64,000 nucleotides of DNA, taken from positions 19,358,618-19,422,617 of the forward strand of contig CM053334.1 in assembly GCA_028583605.1 (NCBI GenBank), read 5' to 3'. This stretch comes from Dastarcus helophoroides. Its lineage: Eukaryota > Arthropoda > Insecta > Coleoptera > Bothrideridae. Of this stretch, positions 20,401 to 33,100 are shown piece after piece. The notes under the pieces are model-generated. The model did no database searches. It saw only the letters and a list, made by a program, of their open reading frames with translations, and was not told where the DNA came from. Both the position numbers and the translations under genes were made by a program. The first letter of the stretch is position 1, and each line of letters opens with the position of its first letter.

Positions 20401-23400
20401 TGGGAGTTGTTAGATATCAGGGTTGATTTTCTTGCTGATTGTGTGAAATTCCTCACTTTAATTGACACAGCGCTTCATAATATGATCGAGTTATTGGATA
20501 GTACCACAGTGAGCGATATGCAGGAGGCCATTGATTTTTTCATCACGGCGTATAAGTTTAATATTGATAATTGTTCGTTGGGAATTGTCGAAATGATCAA
20601 ACTGATGCAGAGGAACGAGCAAAATAGGAAAGATGCTGTCGTTGAGGCTTTCAGAAATATATATCTCAGCACTGAAGCTACTGATATAAAGTGAGTAAGC
20701 TCACGTATGTAATTAATGTGCTTCTTTTGTACTGTTCCAAAGTTATCAAATTAATTAAAAAATTGTGTGCAATTTATTCTTTTCTTGATTGGTTTCACTA
20801 ATTCAACAACATTTTTCTTTCCGCAGCTCCCACACCACAACTATCGTCAACAGACTAATCGAACTTCTGAAATTCGTCCCCGTTAATAATTTAGAAGATT
20901 TGACACTCATTATCGCCGAATGGACCGCCAGAGGTACCATGGACAACGCAGTAATAGACAAATTATGGCAATTCTTCACCGGGAAGGTCCAATGTTCGCC
21001 TTCGGACAAATTGGCGGCCCTCGACCTACTAGCTATGACCGCCAGAGGTAGACGTTCCATAATATTCAAAAACGTCAAATTGGTCTCCTCGCTAGTGTTG
21101 GAGGACCCAGAGGCGAGCAAAGACCTTAGATTGGTGGCCAGCGCTTGTCGCATTTTATCTTTGGCCTCCGAAAAGATCGACATCGACTCCAAGGTCCTAC
21201 CTTTTAGGGTACAAAACGAAGATGAGATGTTCGTCTCGTTATGTAACATTGTCGTTGACAATTTTTTGGAAAATGTTTCATTCTATAATCTGATTTCTGA
21301 CGCAGTTCGCCTCATTTATAAGGTAACTAGCTGGTATCAGCGCTTAAGAGAAATTCCTTTTTGGAAATTCCGACTTTTTTTGAAGAATTCGATTTTTGTT
21401 GGGAAGGTCTCCTGAAACCAAGAAAGATTAAAAAGCAAAACAAAGGTTGCTCTAACTGTATCTCTCTGAAGATGTGTAGCGTGGCTATTGAAACGCGTTA
21501 GAGCCTTTTTTCAAAATTCCCATCTTATTGAAAATTTTTGCGAAGTTTTTTAAAACTTGACTTGAAATTTCAACTCTTTTGCAAACCTGATTGTTTTTAA
21601 ATTCGATTTTTATAAAACATTTTCATTCTAAATTCAACTTTTTTAAAATTGCAGTTGACTAAATTTCATTTTAAAAAATTCTAATTAGGAAAAAATCAAA
21701 CGAAATTTTCAAAAAATTACTTCTAGTGGATTTGGATTGTGTCGATGAATGTGTAAAGTACTTGTCAGGCCCAAACCCATTAAATGTTTATGTCATACTA
21801 ACATCAAATGTGCAAATCTTCAAAATCAAATACATTTTTTTTTGATTTACTTAGTTAAAACCAAATTCAAATTTATGCTGAACATTACGAGACAAAATAT
21901 TTTAAAGGTTTCATTTTTTAGCTGTCTGCGAAACCAGATTTTTTATGCGAGGCCATAACGGCGAGAATATTGAAAGCAATCGAAGAAAAATGTCTAACCA
22001 CTGTACCATATTTCATCGGATGTAGATTCTGCCAGTTAATCGGCAACATAGCCATATGCCAACTCGATTATATGGATAACACCGTCTACAAGGAGCTGAA
22101 ACGAAGACAAAACATCATGGATAAGAAAAAAGCCACCAAAGGCAAACAAAAGGTCACCAACAATCGCAAATCGATTCTCGACCGATCTGTACAAGATGCA
22201 GTACTCAATCAAACTACTGGGGTAAGTATTCCAAGCTGATCGATCTAAAAAGCGAATTTAATCACAATCGATCACAGAACGATGAATCGATGGCGGAAAA
22301 CACCCAAATTGAAGATCCCGATGCCGAGTTTATCCTCAACGTGTTAGAAACCGAAATTGTCCAAGGTTCAGGACTTTTGGCCCAACACGTATCGTTTCTA
22401 CAAAGTATATGTCAAGAACCAGACGTTTACAACGATGAGGAGCTGCAGGGTTGCGCCATCATCGCTTTAATTAGGTTGGTTCCCCTACATACGTCCCCTT
22501 TTTGCTAACGGATTCAATTTTTAGGTGCATGCTGGTCTCGAGCAAACTTTGCTTCGATAACATGCAGCTGTTGTTCACGATATTCGAAAAAACTCAATTC
22601 GTAAACGTCAAGTGCACCATACTTTATCCATTGTTCGGACTTGTTGACTCGTTTCCCGAATATCGTTGACCCATGGACGCCGAGAATATTCCAGAGGTGA
22701 GCACGACCGTCGAGGGTCGAATTTTCCTATAGAAATCAGATTTTCCAATAGAAATCGAATTCTTCAATAGAAATTGAATTCTTCAATAGAAATCGAATTC
22801 TCCAGTAGAAATCGAATTTTCTAATAGAAATCGAATTTTGAGAAAAACACTAGGTTTGTTCCAACCGAACATTTCTGATTAGTTTCCGACTAATTCATGA
22901 GAACTAGTTCGTATGCATGCGTGCATTCCGTATTATACTTCGACTGGTTTGGGATTGTACACGTTGGAACGCATTTTGGGACTTCTCGGAAAACCCCTGG
23001 TCTTCGCCGTCTGTTTCAATCGAAAGCGATGAAAATAAATCTTCATCACATATAAATCCCTCTACGAAATTCATTTTTGTTATTTTTGAGCAAATATAGT
23101 GGATGAAAAATGGAATTCAGAACTTAACAACACAATTTACATCTGCTCCGACAAGATCAAAACATTTGACAATCGTATTGACAAATAACAGCTGAGAAAT
23201 TAGATATCGCTTATCGATTACTTATTGCGCATGTTCCCAACTGCCAGTACAAGCTCTCGGCTGCTGACTGTTCTGATTGATCACAAATCAATTCACGAAC
23301 TAGTCAGAGCACTGTTGGAACACCGGACTGCCAGTTGGGTTGGAGTTTGCACTTGGTTGGAACGGTAAATTTTGAATGCACATGCGCCGGACGGTTGCAA

Positions 23401-26400
23401 ACTAGTTTGATGTTTGGTTGGAACAAACCTACTGAATTTTGGGTAGAAATTTTGAAGAAAAGACGAAATTTGAAAAATGTGGGATCAATCTGTAATATAT
23501 AAAACAAAGTCATATCAGTTACACCACTTATAACTCCAGAACGGCTGGATGGATTTTTATGATCTTTGCTTTGTAGAATTTGTCTCTGCCTCGTATAGCA
23601 GAATAAAGAGTAATATATTGAAAAAATTCATTAAAAAAGGTTTTATAACGAATCCGTGTACAGCGCCATCTCTGATTCATAACAGGAACATCACAGAAAC
23701 GTATTGGGACCTACACCAGTAGATGGCGCTGTATTTCTATTATGGCCCGTTTTTCGCGTAGGATTCACTCGGAAACGGGCACAGAGCTTTTTCACGAAAC
23801 GACAAAGCTTATTTGCAAGCGTGTTATAATATTTTAATGTAAAATTTAATTTAGTTAATAAATTAATGCAATATTTCGTAATTCTGAGAGGGTACGAAGT
23901 TTGCCATGGTCAGCTAGTTTAAGATAAAATTATCTTAAGTTGACCTCGAACATCCAAATGAATGTAGGAAAAAAAACTACATTTTCAGAAAAAATCGAAC
24001 TATTAAATAGGACAAAATTTCTCGGAGAAAGTTGAATTTTTAAGAAAGTATTTTGAAATCTAAAAAAAATGTGAATATTGAGAAATAACATAGAAATTTC
24101 GATAAAAAGACGAATTTAAAAGGAACAGACAAATTTCAGGAGAAAAGGTGATCCCTTTTTAATAAACTTTCGATCGAATTTTAAAACTAAATAGTCGAAC
24201 TTTCAAGAAAAAAATCGTATTTTGAACACAAAATCGAAATTTCAACAAAAAAAAGACAAATTTTGAAAAAAAGTCGAAATTTTGAGGAAGAAATCAAGAT
24301 TTTGAGTCGAATTTTGGTAATCATTTCGAAATTTTGAAGAAAATACGAATTTTGAAAAGTTCGATGAACAACTTAAGATAATTTGAACGTGGAGAGAAAA
24401 TTAAATTTCCAGTTAATGATCAAACTTCAAAAAAGAAAGTGGAGAAAGTTAAATTTTGAGAAAAGAATTTTAAAAATAAAATCCAAAAAGAAATGCTGCA
24501 TATTGAAAAATATTTCGATAAAAAGACGAATTTAAAACCATTAAGCTGAAATTTCAGGGGAGATATTTTAACTTGTCAATAAGATTTCGAACGCATTTCA
24601 AGTAAAGAAATAGATCAATAACGACAAAAAGTTAAATTTTCAGAGAATAAGTCGAAATTACCGATAAAAAAGACGAGTTTTGAGAAAAAAGGCGAATTTC
24701 GAGAGTAGAGTTAAATTTCAGTTGATTAAATTTCAGTTGATTAAATTTCAGTTGATTAAATTTTCAATGAAAACATTCTAATTTAGAAAAAATCCAAACG
24801 AAAATTAGTCGGAGAAAAGTCCAAATTTTGAAGGAAAAAGTCGAAAATTGTTCAAAAAAAGATGGATTTCGAGTTGAATGTCAAAATTTACAGAAACAAA
24901 AGTTTATATTTTAAGAGGAAAGTCAAAATTTCAGGAGAATGAGAAGCAAGTCTGAAGTTACTGGATTTCGCATTTAAAAAATGAAATGTTTGCCCTTTTT
25001 AATAAAATTTTAATCGAGACGAGGCAAGCGAGGCGAAATTTCAAGAAAAAGTCGTATTTTGAGGAGAAAATCGAAATTTCGACCCAGAAAAAGGGACAAA
25101 TTGTTAAAAAATCGAAATTTTGAAGAAAATGGGAATTTTGAGAGTAGATTGAAAATGCGGTTATTAAATTTCAGTTGGAAAAATTTTAATTTAGAAAAAA
25201 AAGCTTTAAACCTCCAGAAAAATATCGGAGTCAAAAAAAGGGAGAATTTTTTCGGAAAAAGTCAAACCTTGAGAAAAAAAGGTCGAAATTTCGATAGGGA
25301 AAAACGAATTTTAAGAAAAAAGTCGAATTTTGAGAGTAGATTTAAATTTCAGTTGATTAAATTTCAAATGAAAAAATTCTAATTTAGGAAAAATAACTCG
25401 AAACGAAATTTATCGGAGAAAAGTCAAATTTTGAGAAAAAAAGTCGAAAATTGTTAAAAAAAAGTTGGATTTCGAGGTGAATGTTAAAATTTACAGAAAC
25501 AAAGGTTTATATTTTGAGAGGAAAGTCAAAATTTCAAGAGAATGAGAAGCAAGCCTGAATTTTCTGGATTTCGCATTTAAAAAATGAAATGTTTGCCCTT
25601 TTTAATAAAATTTTAATCGAGACGAGGCAAGAGAGTCGAAATTTCAAGAAAAAGTCGTATTTTGAGGAGAAAATCGAAATTTCGACCAAGAAAAAAGGAC
25701 AAATTGTTAAAAAATCGAAATTTTGAAGAAAATGGGAATTTTGAGAGTAGACTGAAAATACAATTGATTAAATTTCAATTGGAAAAATTTTAATTTAGAA
25801 AAAAAAAACCTTAAACCTCCAGAAAAAGATTAGATTCAAAAAAGGGCGATTTTTTTCGGAAAATGTCAAACCTTGAGAAAAAAGGTCGAAATTTCGATAG
25901 GGAAAAACGAACTTTAAGAAAAAAGTCGAATTTTAAGAGTAGATTTAAATTTCAGTTGATTAAATTTCAAATGAAAAAATTCTAATTTAGAAAAAATAAC
26001 TCCAAACGAAATTTATCGGAGAAAAGTCAAATTTTGAGGAAAAAAGTCGAAAATTGTTAAAAAAAAGATGGATTTCGTGGCGAATGTTAAAATTTAGAGA
26101 AACAAAAGTTTATATTTTGAGAGGAAAGTCAAAATTTTAGGAGAATGAGTAGCAAGTCTGAATTTTCCGGATTTCGCATTTAAAAAATGAAATGTTTGCC
26201 CTTTTTAATAAAATTTTAACCGAGACAAGACAAAAGAGTCGAAATTTCAAGAAAAAGGCGTATTTTGAGGAGAATATCGAAATTTCGACCCAAAAAAGGG
26301 ACATTTTATTTAAAAAAATCGAAATTTTGACGAAAATACGAATTTTGAGAGTAGACTGAAAATACAGTTATTAAATTTCCATTAGAAAAATTTTAATTTA

Positions 26401-29400
26401 GAAAAAAAAACCTTAAACTTCCAGCAAAAGATCGGATTCAAAAAAGGGAGAGTTTTTTTCGGAAAAGTCAAACCTTGAGAAAATAAGGTCGAAATTTCGA
26501 TAGGAAAAAACGAATTTTAAGAAAAAAGTCGAATTTTGAGAGGAGATTTAAATTTCAGTTGATTAAATTTCAAATGAAAAAATTCCAATTTAGGAAAAAT
26601 AACTCCAAACGAAATTTATCGGAGAAGAGTCAAATTTTTAGGAAAAAAGTCCCAAATTGTTCAAAAAAGATGGATTTCGAGGTGAGTGTTAAAATTTACA
26701 GAAACAAAGGTTTATATTTTGAGAGGAAAGTCAAAATTTCAGGAGAATGAGAAGCAAGTCTGAATTTACTGGATTTCGCATTTAAAAAATGAAATGTTTG
26801 CCCTTTTTAATAAAATTTTAACCGAGACGAGACAAAAGAGTCGAAATTTCAAGAAAAAGGCGTATTTTGAGGAGAATATCGAAATTTCGACCCAAAAAAA
26901 GGGACATTTTATTAAAAAAATCGAAATTTTGACGAAAATACGAATTTTGAGAGTAGACTGAAAATACAGTTATTAAATTTCCATTAGAAAAATTTTAATT
27001 TAGAAAAAAAAACCTTAAACTTCCAGCAAAAGATCGGATTCAAAAAAGGGAGAGTTTTTTCGGAAAAAGTCAAACCTTGAGAAAAAAAGGTCGAAATTTC
27101 GATAGGGAAAAACGAATTTTAAGAAAAAAGTCGAATTTTGAGAGTAGATTTAAATTTCAGTTGATTAAATTTCAAATGAAAAAATTCCAATTCAGGAAAA
27201 ATAACTCCAAACGAAATTTATCGGAGAAAAGTCAAATTTTTAGGAAAAAAGTCGAAAATTGTTAAAAAAAAGATGGATTTCGTGGTGAATGTTAAAATTT
27301 ACAGAAACAAAAGTTTATATTTTAAGAGGAAAGTCAAAATTTCAGGAAGAATGAGAAGCAAGTCTGAATTTACTGGATTTCGCATTTAAAAAATGAAATG
27401 TTTGCCCTTTTTATAAAATTTTAATCGAGACAAGACAAAAGAGTCGAAATTTCAGAAAAAGTCGTATTTTGAGGAGAAAATCGAAATTTCGACCGAGAAA
27501 AGGGTACAAATTGCTAAAAAATCGAAATTTTGAAGAAAATACGAATTTTGAGAGTAGACTGATTGATTAAATTTCAATTAAAAAAATTTTAGTTTAGAAA
27601 AAATAAACCTGAAACCTCCAGAAAAAGATTAGATTCAAAAAAGGGCGAATTTTTTCGGAAAAAGTCAAACCTTGAGAAAAAAGGTCGAAATTTCGATAAA
27701 AAAAGACGGATTTCGAGGAAAAAGTCGAGATTTGCAGGAAACATAAAAGGTTGCATTTCGAGAGAAATTTCAGAAGAATGAAAAGAAAGTCGGAATTCGC
27801 ATTTAAAAAATGAAATGTTTACCGGTTTTAATAAAATTTCACCCGAATTTCAAGAGACAAAAGAATCAAAATTTCAATCTCTTTAAGGTATAAGGTTAAT
27901 GTAAACCATCCCGAGAGAAGCTATCCAAGACTTATTTACGCAGCGTATTAGAGACGAATTCTTGGTAATAGGCGCCTCGTTTAGCTTATTTTATGTTTTT
28001 TTTTAGAAATTGAGGCTGAGATAAAACTACGCAACACAAAATCTTCTATATATTTTATCTCTGAGAGAAATTACGGAATAAAGTGTCAAATGTAAACGTA
28101 CTGGGTGATCGTGTCACCTTTTGTGATCGTATCACTCTTTGTGATCGAACCACCCTTTGTGATAATTTAAATTGTTAAAGTATTTTTAATTTCAGCTTGC
28201 AGCACCCCTCTGAACAAATAAGGACCGCCACCTACTTCAGTCTGGCCAATTTGATTCTAAGAGACATGATTAAAGCCCACGGTCGTATTTCCCTGATGGC
28301 CAAGTGTCTCGTTGACAAAAGTGAAAAGATTAAAAGCATGAGTATCGATTTTTTCACCCAGTTGGGGCGCAAAGGAAAGCAACTTGTACAACATCTTACC
28401 AGACATTTTCTCCCACCTTTTGGAATACGAGGAATTAACTCAAGCCGACCTGAGATATATCATGAAGTGAGTTTTGTACTGGTCGAATTAAGAGATGTTG
28501 TGGAGCTTGGACCACCATTAGGTTAGGTTAGGTGGTTCAAGCCCCACATCTCTTAAAAATGATTTAATTTTTTCGCACCCCGGTTTCAATCGAATTAAAG
28601 TCATGTCTAAATATTGTCTTACATCTTTAGCGAAGTATTGGTATTTTCACTCGTTAGCTTTTTCTTCGAGTAATCTTGTAATTTATTTGAAAACCGTATA
28701 GTTTTTAATCCTTACTGTGTGGATTCTTTAATATTCATAGCTATTTAATTTTTAATATCCCTTGCTGTATTTATCAGTTAATAGAGTTTAATAGTTAAGA
28801 ACAATGTATTTGTTAACATTCATTTGATATAAATTTCATTAAAAAATAGGTGAGTCCAGAAATATGGCTTCGAATCTAGGACTATTAGAATCTGCTTAAT
28901 ATATCCAGATCCAAAATCTCATCCCTAACAATTTTAATAACATGTTATTTGCGTATTTCATTCATTTTTCTTTTATTAACTCTGTATTTTCCGACAGGTT
29001 CTTGTTTGACCTAGTTGACAAATCCAAATACTTGGAGAATTTAGTAAATCGATTCTGTTTGAAGTTTACCCTGACCGATAACCAGGAGCATCTGAGAAAC
29101 ATCGCCTATTGCCTCTCTCTTATTAATTTCAATGAGAAAGCCTTGAAGAACTTGCTGGAGAATTTCCACATGTACAAAAATTTGCTACACGATTCTGACA
29201 TTTATGATAGCTTCAAACAAATACTTACAAATGCAGGGAAACAACAAGTTGGGAAGAATGATTTGAAAGTAAGACTGATTGTTTGATTTTACTTCTCGTA
29301 AAAAAGTTGTAACTTATGAGTTACAACATTTTATGAAATATATTAATGATAAATAGAAAAAGAGCGAACCTATTTATTAATTTTAGCCATTAATTACTGA

Positions 29401-29548
29401 AATCGAGGACCAAATTCAAAACGTGTTCAAAATTAATGAAGGTGGCCCTCCGAAGCCCAAAACGCCTACCACCAAAACGAAAAGGAGAAGAAAGCCTAGA
29501 GGTTCTGGCAAAAGAAAAGTTAGGTCTGATAGTGAAGAAGATGATTAG
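17442..29548 (+). CDS. Cap-D2: Condensin I subunit CAP-D2
   Basis: Non-SMC HEAT-repeat subunit of condensin I, which compacts mitotic chromosomes together with SMC2, SMC4, CAP-G and CAP-H. Coding exons: 17442-17523, 18449-18580, 18663-19354, 19406-19738, 19818-19989, 20078-20231, 20286-20690, 20827-21322, 21922-22221, 22278-22474, 22525-22696, 28196-28466, 28998-29268, 29387-29548; all borders are GT-AG and in phase. The Cnd1 N-terminal region and the ARA-KVLQLIGRLQE-type HEAT segment (exon 4) identify it, as does D-P-W-T-P in exon 11. The end is a basic tail, then S-D-S-E-E-D-D. The spliced product is 1278 residues once two extra bases are discounted; family members run about 1300-1400. The two +1 disruptions lie at about 22623-22625 and 28376-28378. 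AATAAA is at 29584. Intron 11 (5.5 kb) holds a Helitron-like element and a 603-bp array. Confidence 0.95.
17915..18191. mobile_element. MITE with TA target site in CAP-D2 intron 1
   Basis: Inverted ends of about 35 bp: GTGACCACTCGCCTACAGAC on the left, and its imperfect reverse complement ending GAGTGGTCAC on the right. It is flanked on both sides by TA, suggesting a Tc1/mariner-type mobiliser. The 277-bp length and lack of coding sequence fit a MITE. Confidence 0.7.
18235..18380. mobile_element. Penelope-type hammerhead-like module plus hairpin
   Basis: CTGAAGATGATAGCTTGGCA followed by ATCGAAACGCGTT is an imperfect copy of the module seen intact at 56271-56300. It is directly followed by the hairpin family member at 18300-18380 (GCGAAGTATT, then ATTGATATTTCTATT and its reverse complement). 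Confidence 0.45.
21418..21515. mobile_element. Decayed hammerhead-like module in CAP-D2 intron 8
   Basis: An antisense tail (GAAACCAAGAAAGATTAAAA, then CAAAGGTTGCTC) is joined to a sense core CTGAAGATGTGTAGCGTGGC, then TATTGAAACGCGTTAGAGC. The hairpin stem is mostly lost. It shows that the module travels as an inverted-repeat unit, as at 34.9-35.2 kb. Confidence 0.45.
22715..22850 (+). repeat. 18-bp tandem repeat just after exon 11
   Basis: Seven or so copies of an AATAGAAATCGAATTCTTC-like unit begin about 20 bp after the exon-11 donor of CAP-D2. The unit shares the words GAAATCGAATTTT with the much larger array at 24.0-27.9 kb in the same intron. Confidence 0.75.
23489..23918 (+). mobile_element. 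Helitron-like non-autonomous element
   Basis: Begins TCTGTAATATATAAAAC and ends GGTCAGCTAGT, followed by T and preceded by A. These are the 5' TC, 3' CTAGT-type ends and A/T insertion site of Helitrons common in arthropods. It contains the familiar segment TTATAACTCCAGAACGGCTG. No Rep-helicase is present. It lies in CAP-D2 intron 11. Confidence 0.6.
24000..27900 (+). repeat. 603-bp tandem array in CAP-D2 intron 11
   Basis: The marker GCATTTAAAAAATGAAATGT recurs at about 24970, 25573, 26176, 26778 and 27382, so the repeat unit is 602-604 bp, followed by one truncated unit at about 27800. Inside each unit the sequence is itself made of short A-rich monomers of the type AAAAAGTCGAAATTTTGAG. The array is non-coding; open frames such as 25059-25382 are artefacts of biased composition. 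Confidence 0.85.
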
Positions 29549-30190
29549 CAAATACTGTGTATTACTTTTTAAAGTTTTTAAATAATAAAATACTATTACT
29601 GAATTGAGGATCTCAGGAAGTACAATATGTTGCTCTAGTGAGAATGAAGAAGAAAGAGAGGTTTCCAAAAGATGTTTTTTGATCAATTCAATTTTGGTAT
29701 ACGTTAATGTTAGCACTGAAATGCAACAGAGCCACAGCGCGCTAAAATAGTAATAAAATCTGTTAATTCTTCTTCCTTCTCCATTACAAAAAATAAGGTC
29801 GATTTTTTACAATATTTTGAAGACCAGATTTTTCCACGTATTTGTGGAAAAATTTGTATTTACGACTGTTTTATTTCAATGTAATTACAAGTAAATAAAT
29901 TATTTTTATAAAGATCTGTGTAAATGTGTCTGAAAAATGTCCCAATTTTCATTACAAACGTGTATAGTTTGAAAAAAATTTTATTTTAACTTAATGAGAA
30001 AATGCTTTCTTAAAATTTCCTGTTTAAATTTAATTTTGGGTGTTTACAAGATCGTACTCCTTTTCTAAATATTTTTGTTTAGTTTTTAAACGTGAAACTT
30101 CTTGGTATAAATTCGGAAAATACTCCTTTTTTAAGATGTCAGTTTTAAAAGCGAAATTTATTTAGGTCTCCAATTAGTTTTATGAAATTC
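29549..30190. other. CAP-D2 3' flank
   Basis: Contains the CAP-D2 polyadenylation signal AATAAA at 29584-29589. A minus-strand open frame at 29390-29716 is antisense to the last exon and is not a gene. Otherwise only AT-rich sequence. Confidence 0.5.
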
Positions 30191-33100
30191 GACAGATTCT
30201 TCGAAACTTTCAAGAAAAGGTGAATTCTTCAAAAGGTCGAATTCACAGAACATCGTCATTTCGAGAAAAAGTGAAAATTATGAAAAAAGATCGAAATTTT
30301 CAAAAAGGGACGAAATTTTTAAAAAGGGATGACATTTTTAAAAAGGGACGAAATTTTTAAAAAGTAAAGGGTTTTAAAAAAAGATGAAATGTCGAAATTA
30401 AAAAAGTAAACCTTCGAGAAAAATTAAAAATTTTGAACAAAAATGGCAACTTTTTAAACTTATGAAAAAAGGTTGGAATTCTAAAAAAGGGATGACATTT
30501 TTAAAAAGTGGAGATTTTCACGAAAAACAGTCCAAATTTTGAAAAGGTCCAAATTTTAAAAAAGGTCAAATTCTGAAAAAAGTTAAAAAAAGATCCAAAA
30601 TTTCAAAAAAAATCGAATAATGAAATTCAACTTCAATAAAAGGTTGAAATTTTAATGATAAATGATGGAAATTTTCAAAAAAATTGGAAATTCTGATGGA
30701 AGATGCAAAATTTTAATAAAGTTTGTTAAGAAACACGAATATTTAAAAAAAATCGAATTTTCCAAATAAAAGCCAAATTTATATAAAAGTCAAAATTTAA
30801 ACAGAAACCTCACCCAACCAAATTTTTGAAAAAAAAATGTCGAAATTAAAAAATCAACCTTCGAGAAAAAGTGAAAATTTTGAACAAAATTGGCAATTTT
30901 TCAAAATTATGAAAAAAGGTTGGAATTTTCAAAAAGGGACGAAATTTTTAAAAAGTGTAGGGTTTCAAAAAACGGTCGACATTTTAAAAAAGGCCAAATT
31001 CTGAAAAAATTAAAAGTTAAAAAAAGATCCAAAATTTCAAAAAAAATCGAATAATGAAATTCAACTTCAATAAAAGGTTGAAATTTTAATGATAAATGAT
31101 GGAAATTTTCAAAAAAATTGGAAATTCTGATGGAAGATCCAAAATTTTAAGAAAGTTTGTTGAAGAAACACCAATATTTAAAAAAATCGAATTTTCCAAA
31201 TAAAAGTCAAAATTTAAACAGAAACCTAACCCAACCAAATCTTTGAAAAAAAATGTCAAAATTAAAAGAAGTCAATCTTCGAGTAAAAGTAAAAATTTTG
31301 AACAAAAATGGCAATTATCAAAATTATGAAAAAATGGTAGGAATTTTCAAAATGGGACGAAATTTTTAAAAACGGATGATTATTTTAAAAAGGGGCGAAA
31401 TTTTTAAAAAGTAGAGGGTTTCAAAAAAATTTTAAAAAAGACCAAATTTTGAAAAAAGTTGAAAAAACATCCAAAATTTCAAAAAAAAATCGAAAAATGA
31501 AATTCAATTTCAATAAAAGGTTAAAATTTTAATGATAAATGATGGAAATTTTCAAAAAAATTGGAAATTCTGATGGAAAATCCAAAATTTTAAGAAAGTA
31601 TGTTGAAGAAACTCGAATATTTAAAAAAGTCGAATTTACCAAATAAAAGTCAAATTCACATAAAAGTCAAAATTTAGACAGAAACCTAAAATTTTTGAAA
31701 AAAAAATGTCGAAATTAAAAAAAGTCAATCTTCGAGAAAAAGTAAAAATTTTGAACAAAAATGGCAATTTTTCAAAATTATGAAAAAAGGTCGGAATTTT
31801 CAAAAAGGGACGAAATTTTTAGAAAGTTGAGATTTTCACAAAAAAAGGTCGAAAAACGGTCGAAATTTTGAAAAGGTTCAAATTCTGAAAAAAGTAAAAA
31901 GTTAAAAAAAGGAAATTTTGAAAAAAAGATCCAAAATTTCATAAAAGTCGAAAAATGAAATTCAATTTTAATAAAAGATTGAAATTTTAATGATAAATGA
32001 TGGAAATTGTCAAAAAAAAAATTGGAAATTCTGATTGAAGATCCAACATTTTAATAAAGTATGTTGAAGAAACTCGAATATTTAAAAAAGTTTAAAAAAA
32101 GTCGAATTTTCCAAATAAAAGTCAAATTTACATAAAAGTTAAAATTTAGACAAAAACCTAACCTAACCAAATTTTTGAAAAAAGATGTTGATATTTAAAA
32201 AAGTCAACCTTCGAGAAAAAGCCACAATTTTGAACAAAAGTGGCAATTTTCGAAAATTTTGAAGTAGTCGCAGCTTTCAAAAATAGTCAAAATTTTGAAA
32301 AATAGGTCGAATTCGTCAAAAAAATTCGAAATTTTCAGGAGAAGGCGAATTTCTCAAAAAGTCTAATTTAGAAAAAATTCGAAACATCGAAGAAAAGTAA
32401 AAAATTTAAAAAAAGTCGCAATTTTGAACAAAAGTGGCAATTTTCGAAAATTTTGAAGTAGTCGCAGCTTTCAAAAATTGTCAACATTTTGAAAAATAGG
32501 TCGAATTTGTCAAAAAAATTCGAAATTTTCAGAATAAGGCGAATTTTTCAAAAAGTCGAATTTACAAAAAATTCGAAACATCGAGGAAAGGTAAAAAATT
32601 TGAAAAAAGTCGCAATTTTAAAAACAGTCGAGGCTTTTAAAAACAGTCAGGATCTTGAAAAACGTTCATGATTTTAATAAAGCTCCAAATTCTGAAAAAA
32701 GATCCAAAATTTCATAAAAGTCGAAAAATGAAATAAAAGATTGAAATTTTAATGATAAATGATGGAAATTGTCAAAAACAATTGGAAATTCTGATTGAAG
32801 ATCCAACATTTTAATAAAGTATGTTGAAGAAACTCGAATATTTAAAAAAGTTAAAAAAAAGTCAAATTTACATAAAAGTTAAAATTTAGACAGAAACCTA
32901 ACCTAACCAAAAAAAAATGTTGAAATTTAAAAAAGTCAACCTTCGAGAAAAAGTCACAATTTTGAACAAAAGTGGCAATTTTCCAAAATTTTGAAGCAGT
33001 CGCAGATTTAAAAAATAGTCAAAATTTTGAAAAATAGGTTGAATTCGTCAAAAAAATTCGACATTTTCAGGATAAGGCGAATTTCTCAAAAAGTCGAATT

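Noticed and set aside
25059..27265. K/N/R/F-rich frames such as 25059-25382 and 26559-26750
   Set aside because: They arise from A-rich repeat monomers in a CAP-D2 intron, and copies in neighbouring units are broken.
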